From Armillaria gallica (Eukaryota > Basidiomycota > Agaricomycetes > Agaricales > Physalacriaceae): a DNA stretch of 64,000 nucleotides. Positions 1-12,479 of this stretch are shown here, one piece after another. Under the pieces are notes generated by a model that ran no database searches, was not told where the DNA came from, and saw only the letters and a program-made list of their open reading frames with translations. Every line of letters starts with the position of its first letter. Within the stretch, counting starts at the first letter, position 1. A program made the translations under genes and the position numbers. The DNA is taken from contig JBANDB010000010.1 of NCBI GenBank assembly GCA_037576215.1, positions 2,480,001 through 2,544,000 on the forward strand, written 5' to 3'.

Positions 1-1086
1 TCACCAGCCTACACTGCTTGGACATTGTCAGCAGCTCCCCCTCATCTCCGTACAAATCGGCACCCTGAAGAACCATCTCGCCCAAGTTGGGATAGCATCC
101 AGGCATCCAGCTGGACCAGGAAATTCCGCTTGAAGGGGACAACGCGACAAGTTGTTCCCTACCATGACTATGGCTTACTCTCCTGACCTCCTCGACTACG
201 CATGTATTGGTCCATCCGTCACCATAGCTCCACACGACGCCCAACACAGTGACGTCTGACTCGACGTAGCATCCTCAGCCACGACCACCGTGAGCAGTGA
301 GCCGGTCGATGTTTTGGAGAAAATCCGCTTGCTCGAGATCGTATGGGCGGGGGAGCGTGAGGAGCTCAACAACAATCTCGTGCAGGCTCGTCACCGGTCT
401 AATGAGGTATGTCCCTTTTCTATTGTATGCGCAGGGGGTGCTTGCATAGGCTGATCTTTTGCATGGCTAGTTGGAGGAGAACTGACAGGCTGCGTTGGTA
501 CGCATTGCTCAGTTACAGGGAGCATTAGACAATGTCAAGGATCAACTCGCTCGAGCCGTTCGGAAAGATGTGGACGATGATTTAGGACCAGAGCATGCTG
601 AGTACTGCGAGGTGAAGCGCCACTATTTGCTATCCACGGCTCTGTCCTGACCTATTGTTCCTCAGGGCTTGGCAGGACTCGCCGATGCTGGCAAGTGTAA
701 GATGTGTCGCACCCTCATGTGGGCTGCTGTGATGTACATTACTCATTACCGTAGTGCATTGCGTTCCGAGCTAAACTCTCATCAGATTTGTTGACTGCGG
801 GGACATTGTATGCGTCGCTTGTGCACACAAAGCCCTCTCTCAACAAAAGGACAAACCGTGTTTCGACCGGTTTCTCTTTCATCCCGCTACGACTTCGGAG
901 TGGACTTGCCCTGTTTGCCAAGGCCAGGTGACAGAACATCCCAAACCCCTGCCCATCCTGAGCGCAGTGGCTATGGCCATCACGAGCCTCCAGTCTCCTT
1001 CAGCGGGACATGGAAAGTTTGTGATGAGTGACAAGGTGTTGACAGAGTTCTTCTGTGAAGAGGAGGAGTCTGCAATGTTGGCGTAG
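1..1086 (+). pseudogene. RING-finger/coiled-coil gene (RING1), decayed
   Basis: The 3' half reads as a helical coiled-coil segment (exon from 471, with repeated Leu/Ala/Gln) followed by a RING-like zinc motif. The exon from about 664 gives CKMC. Splicing at about 733 to 791 joins it to DCGDIVCVAC, and WTCPVC closes the motif near 901-921. The stop is TAG at 1084. A RING of this kind would act as a ubiquitin ligase. The normal His ligand (CGH) reads CGD here, so zinc binding may be weakened. Two in-frame TGA codons interrupt otherwise good coding sequence, at 257-259 and 483-485. The 5' end is uncertain and may lie left of the window. The gene is probably a relative of the RING genes at 1623 and 5064, because all three pair a helical region with a C-terminal RING. 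Confidence 0.6.
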
Positions 1087-1622
1087 GTTGGAGAATAGTA
1101 AGGAGCTTTGCTTGGTGTTCGATTATCAATGGCTCCGTCCATACACTTGATGCTTTCTTACCCCAATTGTGAAAAGTCTGAATCATATTCGTCGTCTACT
1201 TACTTCCAACGGATCTCCGGATTAATGTATTTTGGAAGTCTTCGCATTGTCACTCAATGGCATATCAGATGTGACGGCCAGGCTATCTCAACACTATGAT
1301 CGATGTGGCGCGACCTGGATATAAGATCGGATGTTTCATGCTGGTGAGGATCGAATTACCAATGAACTTGCTCTGAGTTTGGGACCATTTACCCTTCCAT
1401 TTGCTCTACAGGATATTGTCGTGACGTTCGGGTGTGCCTGACCAGTGGTATGCTATGGCAAAGCATGGGGTACCGTGTCAAACTGTTGAAATGCCAACGA
1501 GGTCACAACCTGAACCGCACACAGGGGGTATTGCTTCGTTGGGTCCCAACGTTCACCTTTCCAGATGAGCATGCTTATAAGGTGTGCGAAACTGAGGAAC
1601 TTCTTGCAGCTCAGACATCATC
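1087..1622. other. No gene recognised
   Basis: Short open frames occur on both strands but none shows a family motif or convincing splice structure. It may hold decayed 5' exons of the RING2 gene that follows. Confidence 0.4.
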
Positions 1623-2590
1623 ATGGCTTCCATGGCAAAAATAGAGGAGGTAAGCAGATCTCACCTGTTTAATCTATGTTGGAGGTCACTGAACCTTGCT
1701 CACTTAGGTGACTACTCGGCTCGTCAAGAAGGTGGGGAAGGGGACTGTTCAAAACTTAGCAGGCAACCTCCAGGCTCTCCTGAAGGAGGTCAAGGATTTT
1801 GCTAGTGTTAACAACCAAGTACGTCCGGGGCTGTCATGGTCTACTGCTTGTAGGTATGCTGACCGATCTTGTTTGCCCTCAGTTGCTCTCTACGGTCCGA
1901 GCCGATCGTCATCACCTGGCTGGCGAGGTCCTCAACTTGGTGGATGAGCTTGCGCTCAAAGAGCGGTACTCGAAGCAGGTGCGTTATAGGGCTACAGGTA
2001 TACTGTCCTTTCTCTGATGGATGTTGCCAGGTATGTGAAGGGCGCCGGCGTGCAGAGACCACCTCTCATGAGGCCCTGGGTCATGCAGTGTGCAGTACCA
2101 CACAGGCTGAGCACCTTTGGGCAGCCTTACAATGGGTGAGTAGGCTCTGGCATTGACTGGGGGAACAGGGTACTCATGAGAAACTCAGGACTGGTGCGCT
2201 GTCAAGGTTGAATTGACGTGAAACGTGTGCTTTCGCTTGCTTTGGGATGCAGTAACGTATGTATCCGACTGTGCTCTCTACACTATCTGGGACGACTGAC
2301 TGACTGTCTGTATGTGAAGGAACGTTCCCTGTGGCCATACTACGTGTGCGGGCTGTACCTATGAATGGTGGAAAAAATGTAAGGAGAGTCCAGGCCAGAC
2401 GTTGTCCTGTGTACGATGTGGAGTCGCATCTGTGCACTGTCCAGTTCAAGCATATATGATCGAGGGAGCCGTGCAAGAATTACCGAGATTGAACGAGGAT
2501 GACCGGATCTTTTGTAAGGAGGCCGCCAAAAAGGTTGGCTACAAAGACGATAGCAGCTGGAAGGTCTTTGAGCCAATTGTTGCTGTGTAG
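1623..2590 (+). pseudogene. RING-HC finger gene (RING2), decayed
   Basis: Six or more exons can be read, starting with MASMAKIEE and separated by short GT-AG introns. The middle exons are helical and charged. The last exons give a C3HC4 RING: xNVCFRLLWDAVT, spliced at about 2256 to 2319, then NVPCGHTTCAGC and a final CVRC pair near 2408. The spacing fits a classic RING-HC ubiquitin ligase. The first zinc ligand is replaced by an in-frame TGA at 2219-2221, so the gene as read cannot make an intact RING. The frame ends with TAG at 2588. The start at 1623 is the first Met of the readable frame; more exons may lie upstream. Confidence 0.6.
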
Positions 2591-2848
2591 TGTAGTTAGG
2601 CGACATAAACAAGAACTGATGAATCTAACAAAATTGTGATATCATGAGATTCAAGGGAATATGGCACATCGTCGTGAGTGTGTGTGGTATGTTCAAGGGA
2701 ATATCATAAACAGATGACTATGTTCGCCTTCTTAGAGTTTGGGTTTGGTTTGCGTGGGTTCAAACGTGGAGAGACTGAGCCTCAAGGGTCCCTCACCAAT
2801 GGTGATGGCAATAGATACCGTCAGCGGAAAATCAATGTATATTTGGTG

Positions 2849-3330
2849 TTAAATCGACTGGACCACCCTTTCTGCGTGTGCAACATAGCTCATCCAGCGA
2901 GGAACCTCCCGATCAGGCGCCAAGCTATGGTCCCACTGTTCCACGTAGCTCTCATCCACCAGCTCCACCAGTTGGTGAAAAACCCGCAAAATCCGGACTA
3001 GCTGCAAAATGGCAGACCGCAGATTTGGAACCGAAGACGTATATTGAGGGACATGTTCGTACACCTCCAGGAACGGTTGCAACTGCGACGACAGCATGGC
3101 CATGCAGTCTTTGAGAAGCTGGCCAATGATGGTGACGTAGAGGTTGGTTGGTCGATGCCGTGTTTGCGCTGGTACGGGCAGAGACAGAGGCGCTGAGGGG
3201 TATGGGTGCAAGGGTGGGTGCTGTGGCAGGGGTGGCAGCCCGATAGGGATGTTTGGTGCAGGCGAGGAGCCTCTGGCAAGTCATGAGCTCATCATGTGGG
3301 AGATTGGCACAACAATCACATACTGATATA
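2849..3330 (-). pseudogene. Uncharacterised agaricomycete repeat-gene fragment
   Basis: The reading frame is proline-rich at first, then helical and leucine-rich over about 120 residues (ATIIGQLLK-like and ILQLVRILRVFHQL segments), ending at 2849. An in-frame TGA at 3281-3283 separates two stretches that are both coding-like. No domain was recognised. It lies between RING2 and RING3 and may be the 3' part of a larger lost gene on the same strand. Confidence 0.4.
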
Positions 3331-3353
3331 AGAATTGCGCACACTCTGCACAT

Positions 3354-4100
3354 GGGAATACTAAATTATAGCAGCCAGTCATGTCGTGCAAGGCTGTTGG
3401 CGGATGGAGGGGTTTAGTGAGAGGGCATGGTACAGTCTGAAAAACAGGACAATGAGAAGGACAGTAATGAAGACCTTTTCAAACCCAGCTTGCTCGTAGG
3501 CCTTGAGCCCATGACGCCACTCCGTGCAACGTACCAGGGTCCCACCAAGATTTAGGTTACCTATTGGATATTGATAAGTAGTCAAAGCCTCATTGCGTCA
3601 GTTCTGTCGATGACTTCCCTCTTGCTGTGCTCGCTCGGGAGGCCATAACAATAATACCTTGTGTCTGAGGATCTCTAGTAGATAGGCGTGAAATCATACG
3701 CCTCTGGTGAGAATGAAGTAGTCCTTTGTGAATGCTGGTGACTGTGCAGAATAACCAGACGAGTGATCTGTATATGACGTGGCAAGACCACAAGAACGTG
3801 AGCGTGAGAGTACCGTATGTGGTGGTCTGTGGATCCGTCGTGACAGAGCATCATCGGGCATTTGGTTCCAATCAGTCAGTGTACGTATGTTTGTCGATAC
3901 TTAGTTTAGAGTGTCAGCGCGGTAGCCTAATAAAAGAAGGCAATCATATCATTGATCGGTGAAGGATACATAACTAACGAAGTGAATCATAGTGCTTCAT
4001 ATGTAACTAACTCTTGCAGTATGCCACTCAGATGGTTTTGTTTTGCAGGACCAGCTCAAGCCAAGCTTCCAGGACGACCACCGAGGCAATCGGGGAAAAG
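3354..4100. other. No gene recognised
   Basis: Only short overlapping open frames are present. Nothing with a recognisable motif or good splice signals was found. Confidence 0.4.
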
Positions 4101-5064
4101 CTACACCCATGCCCCTTCGACTTTTGGACTGAAGTCAGCGGTCCTGCCGGTACTCTCGTTGGGGAGATATGCCGTTGAATGTTCGACCAGGCAGTTACAG
4201 ATGGGATGGTGCTTGATCAGCGCATTGCAAACAGGGCACTGGAATGGCGCGGTCCCTCCACGGGGTCCATTCTGTCGAAACTCTGAATCCACAGCTCGAA
4301 TTTTTTGCAAGAGGCATGGCATATGGAAGGTATGGCCACAGTCGATCCTGCCCGGGTCATCAGTTCATATATGGGGAGGTAGACTGTGGATATGATATTA
4401 TGACATACAGGCACGCCTCTGTCATTGGGCAGAAACAGAATTTGCAGTGGAGTTGTTCAAAAACCTGGTCTCGTCTCTGTGTCGGACAATGTGGGTCAGT
4501 CCTTGACTCCCTGGCAAAGAGTGGAGGTGCGTACCACTCGACGATCATCATGAAGGGCGACCGCCTGTAAGCTCGTGGGATTCAGAGCCCCCTTGAGGTT
4601 GACATTTTCATCTTCTAGATCTGCCACTTTGGTGCAGAGCTTGTAGTTCTCCTGAAGCGGTTGTAGGAAGTGTAAGTTCGACGAGCGAGTGCATCGTGCA
4701 CCGCCCTCACCTGGTAGTAGACGACCCGCCACCAGCCTTCGTCGTCATGGGCTTTGTGTGCGCGTTCGGTTGCTTGTTCAGCACACTCCCACTCTTGGTC
4801 AGCATGCTCCCGCTCTGTTCTTGCATGGCTCTTCGCCATCACTGTCTGCCTTCTTTGATCAAGGAGAGCGTCCTCCAGGCTGTTGACCGCCTGCATGCGT
4901 CGTGAAGAAGGGGAGTGTCAGTATTTGGTCAGTTGCAGGTAACCAGGGTGGCTCACCTCTAGCAATTCTCCAACCTGCTCTCGTAACAGTTCGAGTTCGA
5001 TGGATTCATCTGAGGAGAGGGGGCCAGCTTGGGAGGAGGGACCACGAATGGGCGAAGATGACAT
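4101..5064 (-). CDS. RING-H2 finger protein with coiled coil (RING3)
   Basis: The likely start is ATG at 5064 (MSSSPIRGP). Exons then read SDESIELELLREQVGELLE, a long Glu/Arg/Ala-rich coiled coil (AVNSLEDALLDQRRQ onward), ENYKLCTKVADLEDENVNL and a C-terminal RING. Introns are short and phase-compatible, for example the one that joins EACL to IDCGHTF. The zinc residues read CKFC, then CGHTFHMPC, then CPVC, a C-x-H-x2-H-x2-C arrangement typical of RING-H2. The role is probably an E3 ubiquitin ligase or a dimeric RING scaffold. Unlike its neighbours, no in-frame TGA was seen in the frame followed. It could still be a repeat-family gene rather than a host gene. Confidence 0.65.
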
Positions 5065-5810
5065 GTAATCAGCTTGGGGGGAGGGAGAAGGAACCTGTGG
5101 GGGTTTGGTTGCAGATATAACAGCTTGAATTCGGGCAGAGGGTGCTCGAGAAGTGCAGGAAGGTCGTTGGAGCTAAAGCAGAACACGAAGACAATTGAAC
5201 TTCTTGCCAACTTTGATCATAGAGTTCCCAGTTTTCGCGTCAACGTGTTGCCAAAACACCATCATCGCAGTACCGGTGTTTAGAAGTGGGAAGCCCGACC
5301 ATAGCTTCCTTTCTTCCTTGACTTCTGGGCTGTGATGATAGGCAACCGTAGAATTGTTGGAAGACCCTGATTGGCGAGTGTTATCGTGCCCTTCTTCGTA
5401 TGTGCAGCTTATGTATGTTACCTGCTATATCCGAAGCGATCTGGGTCTCATGCGAACCCACGCGTGAGACCGGTGCCACTAATGAGTCCATGCTCCAGTC
5501 CATGAAGAGGGTCGCCAGGTGCTACCAGAGGCGGATCGTTGATTACCAATGTAATTACAACAAAACTATCTACAAGCTGAGTGTGGCAAACTAAAATATA
5601 GGCACAAGCATACCATTTCATTTAACGAGCATACAAGTGAGTGGATCGTGACTATAAAGTCCTTGTTTTGTTCACCCACGTGTGATCGCCATGACAAAAC
5701 TGAGAGTGGCCCTAATCCCACTGGCTGACATCTAAGAGATGACCGGGCTCCTGCGCATGATAACACTGGTGCACTTCGGGGATATAAGGCATGGACGGTG
5801 TATGAGCCAG
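5065..5810. other. No gene recognised
   Basis: This is the gap between the RING3 start and the 3' end of the next gene on -. No supported coding sequence, repeat or RNA gene was seen. Confidence 0.4.
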
Positions 5811-7992
5811 TCACCTTGGGAGAATGGGGGCATGCCCAAACGTCATGAAAAAAGTCTTGCAATAATAGGATGCGATATCTTGGTGTAAGTTGTCAATGTC
5901 AGTCTCTGAATACCTGGCCTTGTCGGATGTTAGGGATGCGGGACAACCGCACCAGTCTCGCATGCAGCGCCACATAGAGAAGATGTAGGGTGCGCGCTGG
6001 AGCCAATTCGAATGCATGAGCCCCCAGTTGGCGCTCCCCAGGTCGACGCAATGCAAGAGGTTCCACCTCCCATGAGGAAAACATTCTCCAACAAGCTTGC
6101 AATGCCAGGCATCACTCTTCTGTGAAAGCTTCTGGTCTAGGGCTGAAAACTCCAGGCGAAAGTTGGTCTCTGCCAGTTCCCACAGTATCTCCCACAGGTC
6201 ATCATGGCTCAGAGTGGTGCTGCTTTTACCACGCCAGTGGCCTTCCGCGACGACGGAAGTATCGACCATCAGCTCTTCATGGCAGCCGTCAAGAAATGCC
6301 AAGGCTTGGTCACGCCGGTTTTGTTCACCTCGTCCGCTGGACGAACCAGATTGAGTGTTAAGCCAGTCCATCTGAAGGATTGTCCACCACAACTGATGGG
6401 TCTTTACCTCAGGGGTAAAGTGTGCTTGCAGTCGTGCAAGAAGACCTTGACGAAGACAGAGCCATGACGACACCATGATGCTCTGTTTGGCCTGTGTTTG
6501 GACGGTGACAAATAGATCTGGTCATGGCAGGGTGTACCCAAAAGCTGAACAAGGGGGCCGACCCTTGTCAGCATTAACGCTTTCCAACCCTCAACGCCAC
6601 GCTACGATCAAAGGAGGAAGTAAGGGGTGGTCTACCACGTCAAATTTGGGGGTGTCCCTTCTGGCTAGCCGCGACGCTGGTTTTTGCTTGCCACGGTGAG
6701 ATAGGTCTGGGCATTTGTCTAGGACAATAAATCAGCGAGCTTCATTAAGTGAACAGTCTCGACATACAAGGACGGTATCGTGCCAGGTCCGTCGACGAGG
6801 GTGCCGGCTCGGGGTGGACAAGGTTGGGAGGTTGGACTGTGTTGAAGGGATTAGGCGCATCAAGGTGTGAGCATGTGAAACGTTCAATCGCTTTGTATTT
6901 GGCTTCATCCGTTGCCGTGCTGACATGGATGGGGCGAGTTTTGAGGCGGCAGGGGGATGTAGGGATGTGGAGGTGTAGCAGTTCCTGAACAGGTTCCACA
7001 GTGTCGATTCGAAGCTTGCCTGCCATGGTCAGAGGATGGATGCACCAGACGGGTACACCTGCTCGACAGAATTCCAGTGCAACGGTGGGATTCATAGTAA
7101 AGACGCCGACCAAATGGTCATAGCCACTAGACCCCTCCTCGCTGGGTCGTTGGGTGTGTCCGACCATACGTGGACGATAAACGGTTAAGTAATCCATGAT
7201 CGCTTGCAGTTCCAGTGCTAGTCGTTGCGTCTCCGTGATGCACAGTCATAGCCTTTCGAATACCAGCAGTAGCTCCTCGACATGCTCCAGAAACATGCAA
7301 AGATAATGGGTGTTGGTCAGAATCAAGCTCTTATGGGGTTCTTCCCATGTGCCATCTTCGGCAGCACGAATGATAGGCGTGCAGGCCTCGCGAAACAGGG
7401 TGAACTGCAGACGTTGCCAGGTTCCGGGCCCTCGTATCGCTGATGAGTCATCCCATGGTACAAAGTCACTGAGGCGAGGAACCTCGTAGAGCGGTTGAAA
7501 TCGAGTTTCGGTACAAGTCAATCGAATACAACTGAGGTGCGGTCGCAAAGGCGAGTACGGTTGGGGCCAACAGAGGTGGTCGTCTTGCCCATAATGATAG
7601 TTTTCTTGCAAGTAGATGGATCTATCCTGTCCCATTGGAGGCTGTAACAAGCCTCTGGATGTGTTCAATGTTGTGAGTAATACATGGGGGTCAACGACTG
7701 CACCACATCGACCTTCCCAACCTTGAAGAGCTGCGCCCGCCATGAGTTAGGTAGCCCGTTGAGACCGAAATCAGGAGAGGAACTCACGTTTGCCTGGCTG
7801 GGCGTTACGCATGAGAAGGGTGGGGTCTTTTGATAGTTCCTCAAAGGAGAGGTTGCTTTCGGATGACATGGTCGAGGGGGGAGGAGAAACTGAGAAGGCA
7901 CTGACTGTGTCCAAGTGCTGCCCAATGACCTTGCGGTACAGTAGGGTTAAGAGAGAGGCGTCTAATGCAGGTGGCGATGTGGGAAATGACAA
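5811..7992 (-). pseudogene. Large uncharacterised agaricomycete multi-copy gene, TGA-interrupted
   Basis: Exons on - read from about 7992 down to 5811. A GT-AG intron joins AQPGK to PLQGWEGR at about 7738-7784, with the frame kept. Later blocks include DHLVGVFTMNP, AGVPVWCIHPL, FDVVDHPLLPP, DLFVTVQ, a LWEILWELAETNFRLEF block and the C-terminal FFMTFGHAPILP. From memory this order matches an uncharacterised agaricomycete protein that occurs in many copies per genome and is usually treated as repeat-associated. Three in-frame stops interrupt it, all TGA: 7246-7248, 6591-6593 and 6522-6524. The frame on both sides of each is unchanged, so these are point mutations, not indels. No catalytic motif was recognised. 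The 5' end is uncertain; 7993-8385 may hold further exons. Confidence 0.6.
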
Positions 7993-8673
7993 AGACGATT
8001 TTGATCGCCGACTTCCTGGCCCTGCCTAGACCTTAGCCACGTGCCAAGGAGGATTGGCGGATCGCCGATGCCGCAGAGGCAAATGCCGCCACATGCTGAC
8101 AACACCCACTTTCCACTCTCCCTTCACCCAGAAAGTGCGATACAGCGGTTGTCTCGTGTGGAACCATGCGAAGGCTGCTCGACAGCGGATGGGTACTGGT
8201 GGTGCAGTCGCAGGTCGCACCAGATCCAGACGAGAGTTAACAGCATACATTCCCTGCAGTGTGCGATTGGAGGCTCTGGCAGTTGAAGCAGATGCCTGAG
8301 AGGCACTGGCATGCAACGAAGAGGAGGAGTTGGAGCCGCTCAACGGTGGGAATGCGGACGATGTTGCCGCCCATGCCCTCGACACCGATTACCTGGTATC
8401 CCTGATCTTACGACGTACGTGACTGTGAAAAATGCCTATTTACGATATATTATCTCAGCCCGGTATGGTACATTTTAACTATAGGTCAACCTATTGTAGG
8501 ATGTTCATGTCAAAAAGTCAAAGTTACACTAGATTATCCTGCCCAGTATGTTACATTCTTACTGTGGGAAACATGAGTAAGCACTATACATATCAATGAT
8601 AATTTCCCTACGTTTCATGATAAATTCAGATATCGGTATCAGTCCTGCAAGAATTCTACGCTTTGGTTAGTGA
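7993..8673. other. Gap between two large repeat-family genes
   Basis: An open frame on - at 8026-8385 is Ser/Ala-rich and may be a decayed 5' exon of the gene ending at 5811. From 8386 to 8673 the sequence is more AT-rich and no gene was seen. Confidence 0.35.
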
Positions 8674-11607
8674 CTACAGTTGGCGGGTCAGAGGGAAAAG
8701 TAACTTGCAATGAGACAAAATATACTTTTCGAGGAAAGTGCGGGACACTGTTTCGAGGGCTTCAGAGACCTTGGGAGCATCGCAACACATCTTGAGGGAT
8801 TTCCTCCATTCCGTCTGGTTCTCGCACTTGAAGTCTCCGCCTAAATATTTAGCCACCCAATGCAGATACCAAGATTTGTCATCCGGGCTCCAATAGCCAA
8901 CATCCAGTCCACTTCTTTTCCATACTGTGGGTTTGGGAAACCAAGATACATCCTCTGTCAACAGCCCTCGACGCTCGCTTTCACCTTTCTTACCCCGGTG
9001 ATTCTTCTCGTCCACCCACTCGACCTTGTACACGCCACAGATAATATCAATTTGATCTTGGGTTAACACCTCATCCCACAACTCATCTCTGTCCGCCATG
9101 CGATGTACCTCTCCGATCTGTGTGACTCTCCTCGATGGGCCGGTGAGAACGACTTCTTTGAATCGCTCAAGATTCATCTCCACAGCTAGGTGCCAGATCA
9201 AGCCACCATGCTTCAAAGCCGCCTGAAAGATCTCATTGCTTTCAAATAGCTGCCACCGCCGTCGAACATAGCTCTGATAATCCTCCATGTTTGGCTGAAA
9301 ACCCTTGACTCGGTAAGGCACGCGCTCAGCAGCTCTGACGAATGTCCTCTCCTCGGGTTGCCCTTGAACTTGTATGCAGGTGGACAATTTGATGCCCCAG
9401 TTGCACAGGAACACTGTCATTTGATCCAAAGTGTGAGCATACTTATCACGGAGACCCAACACTACTGTAGATGCTCTTTCCAAGATTAATTCATAGTCTG
9501 GCTCCTTGGGGTGAGTGATGCTGTACATAGTCACATCGGAACGGCTCAGTGCGATTTTTGCTACCTTGAAGTCGGGAACCAGCAACTTTGGCAAGAAGTG
9601 TGGGCTGGAGGAATGAAAGTTGGTCCACTCCACTGGCAACCATTTCAAAGATCCTCAGTTCACAAGCCTGTCGAGACAGTTGGCAAGACTCTGGTTGGTC
9701 ACCCTCTCATCCTGCGGATTCCTGGGAGCATTTTGACAAGAGAGGGCTCTGAGGCAGTTCGTCGCCTTCTTGGCTTGCAGTGGCATTAGCTCTGACTCTC
9801 AAGTGGCAGGGATCTGGATGCCATGGTACTGAGACAGCACCCTTTCCAGAGAGCGGCAGTACAGCTTTTCTGGCACCAAACTAGCTGCATCGCACCCAGA
9901 AAGTCTGCGCCCTAGCTCTTCCCAGTCCAGATCTTGGTCTGCGTTGGTTCCAGTCCGTCCTTCAGCCTCATCCACATGATCTAAGGACACGGTCAGCTGC
10001 GTTAGGGCGCTGTCGAGATCGCCATAAAGTTGCTCTGCCAGGTCAGCATTGTTGTCATAGTCCTTGCTGTCGTCTTGTGCATTGGGGTCGAACTCCCAGT
10101 TCAAGTCCCATTCATTGTGAAACCCGTCGTATCGGCGCTGACTATCCTGATAGTTGCCCCAGACATCCTCAACTTGGCCGCGCACCACATGCTTTCAAAC
10201 GAGATAGCCTTTGTCTTCATCCCGTGTCCATACAAACACATGAGCACCCTTTGAGCCTGGCATTCTGGACTGGCATGCGTGTTCCTCTCTTTGCAGCCGC
10301 ACCGTCCGACTCTGCTCACTTTCTTTCTCACACCTAACCGCGTTCTTAGCCTCACAGCGCGCAAAGAAATCCTGCCAAGTCTCACGCAGGCGCTGCCCAT
10401 GGGGTATCTCCAACTTCTCGACAGGCTCATGGACAATCTTTGGCCCTTGTTTGGGGGGCAAGTCAGGAGGTGGAGCCCCCCATTCGACCTGCATCGGCTG
10501 CGGAGGCAGATCATTGTCGACACCCCAGCTCAGTGCAGCCTCCCAAGTTCCTCCCTCCTGGAATGCTGACGGCGCTTCTATTCACCTGCCAGAGCGGTCG
10601 CCATGAAGCCATGACTCTGCCTGAACATCACGTAGCCCTAATGCAATTCACGGCAGCGGCAGCACTGCTGCAAATGTCCATGACTCAGCCTCACGAACCT
10701 CTCTCTCTGTCGGTCTGTACGACTCAAGGGTCGTCTCCGCTTGCCCAGGGAATGGGCACTTTCCCCAGATAATCCACAAAGGTATATGCGCCCGAATCAT
10801 TGATGGAAGTGCCCGACCAAACAGGCACCTATCAGCATCAATAAAGACACCCAGGTGTTCGAGTCGGCGATTGTCCCCATTGTTCGCTTGTACTGGGTCG
10901 TAGCCCTCTCCATCACGAGCTATCCAAGTCTCTTCCAGCAGGTCAGTCATATGCCAACCAAAATGCTGATAGACCACCTCCTCCCATAAATTCGGCTGGC
11001 AGGCTGCGTTGTACGCGATTTCGGCCATAACCAGGATGAAAGCCACCCGTGATTTCATGATCCTCCAGCGTAGCCTAGTGTCATGGGCATCACCGCCTGT
11101 GTAACCATAACGCTGGGGCATGGGCCAGCTGAACAATCAAGTTCTCAGCTGGAAGTCTGTAGTGGCAGATTGTGAATACTCCCTGAGCCGCAGGATTGCC
11201 TTCTCAAGGTCCTGCCAGTCTTTGTACACATTGTCACATAGGTACCACTTCTGCCCCTTCAATTCCAAAGGCATGCTCCCCCGCGTGTAGTTCAGACAGC
11301 GCAAAAGCTGGCAATCGCAGGCAGCCGTAAGTATCCTCAGAAACGAATGCCTGATACGGAATGGAGTTCACCGACCACATACATGCTAGATAGATTTCGG
11401 GATCGTGAGGAAAGCCATCGAGTGGATCCGTGACGGCGACCGGGACGGGTGGAAGACTCTTGGTTCCCAAGAGGACGAATAGGCCCTTGTTCTTGGTGTT
11501 TACTACCGATGTCAGCCTGGGAGATATGACACTGACTAGGTGAACAAGAAATACCTGTTAGTGGGAGTAGCACCTTTTGAAACACTTGCGCCGGCGTTAG
11601 CAGACAT
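8674..11607 (-). pseudogene. Large uncharacterised agaricomycete gene with six in-frame TGA codons
   Basis: The start is ATG at 11607 (MSANAGASVSK). A first short intron joins TN(R) to LTSVVNTKNKG, and a second at 11308-11371 joins YLACMWS to LLRCLNYTRG, both phase-compatible. From 11307 to 8674 one frame runs without any indel for about 2.6 kb. It is broken only by TGA at 11137-11139, 10648-10650, 10582-10584, 10195-10197, 9799-9801 and 9655-9657, and it ends with TAG at 8674. Readable blocks include DPLDGFPHDPEIY near the N terminus and SWFPKPTVWKRSGLDVGYW near the C terminus. I recall these from uncharacterised proteins expanded in agaricomycetes. No enzymatic motif was recognised. The uninterrupted protein would have been close to 950 residues. 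Confidence 0.6.
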
Positions 11608-12479
11608 ATTAGGCATTAGGCCAATCTGGAGGGATGTCAGCCTGCTTCATTATTATCCGGGTTCATATGCGAGCGTACCTCCTAGGTGACTCAGAAGAAA
11701 ACGCAATTCCAACTCTGCTAATGTGGGGACCGTGGCAGGAGTTCGAGTACCAGGAGTGACACAATGTTTCAAACCCTGCCAAAGTGGGACCTTGGCAAGA
11801 GTTTGGCAAGCCAAATGATGATGCCAAAGTGGAACCCTGGCTCATTCAAATGGCATGGTCCCGTGGCATCGACTGTATGAATATAATGGTGGAGGGACTT
11901 AGTGCAGAATTGCCTCTTCGAGTCAGATTGAAACTCCGATGGCTTCAGATACAAACAGGTGCAATGACCACAATTTGCTTCCAGCGCCACTTGTTCTCAT
12001 GCACTTGCACCCATCTGCTATCCTATGGCAGTGGTGTATTTGCTCGCATGACTGGATCCAACCTGCTCATTTCATGGCGGGGAGGTCTAGCATGACATTG
12101 TGCACTGGGTTTGTCCCATTGTTCCATGACAGTGATCCCACCACAGAGCAGAGTGCTTGAAGTGGGCACTGGGATTCTGCTGTTATTTTATGGCGGCCGT
12201 CCTACCACAGAGCTGAGCACCTCATTATCACGCTTCCCTCCATCCGATTTCTCATCGCACAAAGTTTTTCAATGAGGAGGCGAGCCCATCGCCGCTCTTG
12301 AAACCTGCTCTTAGAACGGGAAGATACCTTCGCCATCGAAGAACACTGGTCCACCAGACATAAAGCAGGGTCTGCGACATGCCAGTATGGTAAGCATCTG
12401 TATAACTATGGCTACTGGAACATGGAACATTGACTCAGGCTAATACAGTGCCCAGCTCCTTCTCTGCGTGTTCGACCTT
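11608..12479. repeat. Non-coding tract with degenerate internal repeats
   Basis: Short imperfect repeats are visible. One set resembles GCCAAAGTGGxACCxTGGC around 11770-11840. An imperfect tandem pair of about 65 bases around 12090-12220 shares GTGCACTGGG- and CCACAGAGC-like cores. No coding frame was supported. This could be the untranslated end or boundary of an old mobile element. Confidence 0.35.

Noticed and set aside
6097..6467. Overlapping + frames of 79-87 codons.
   Set aside because: They are antisense to the conserved C-terminal exon of the gene at 5811-7992.
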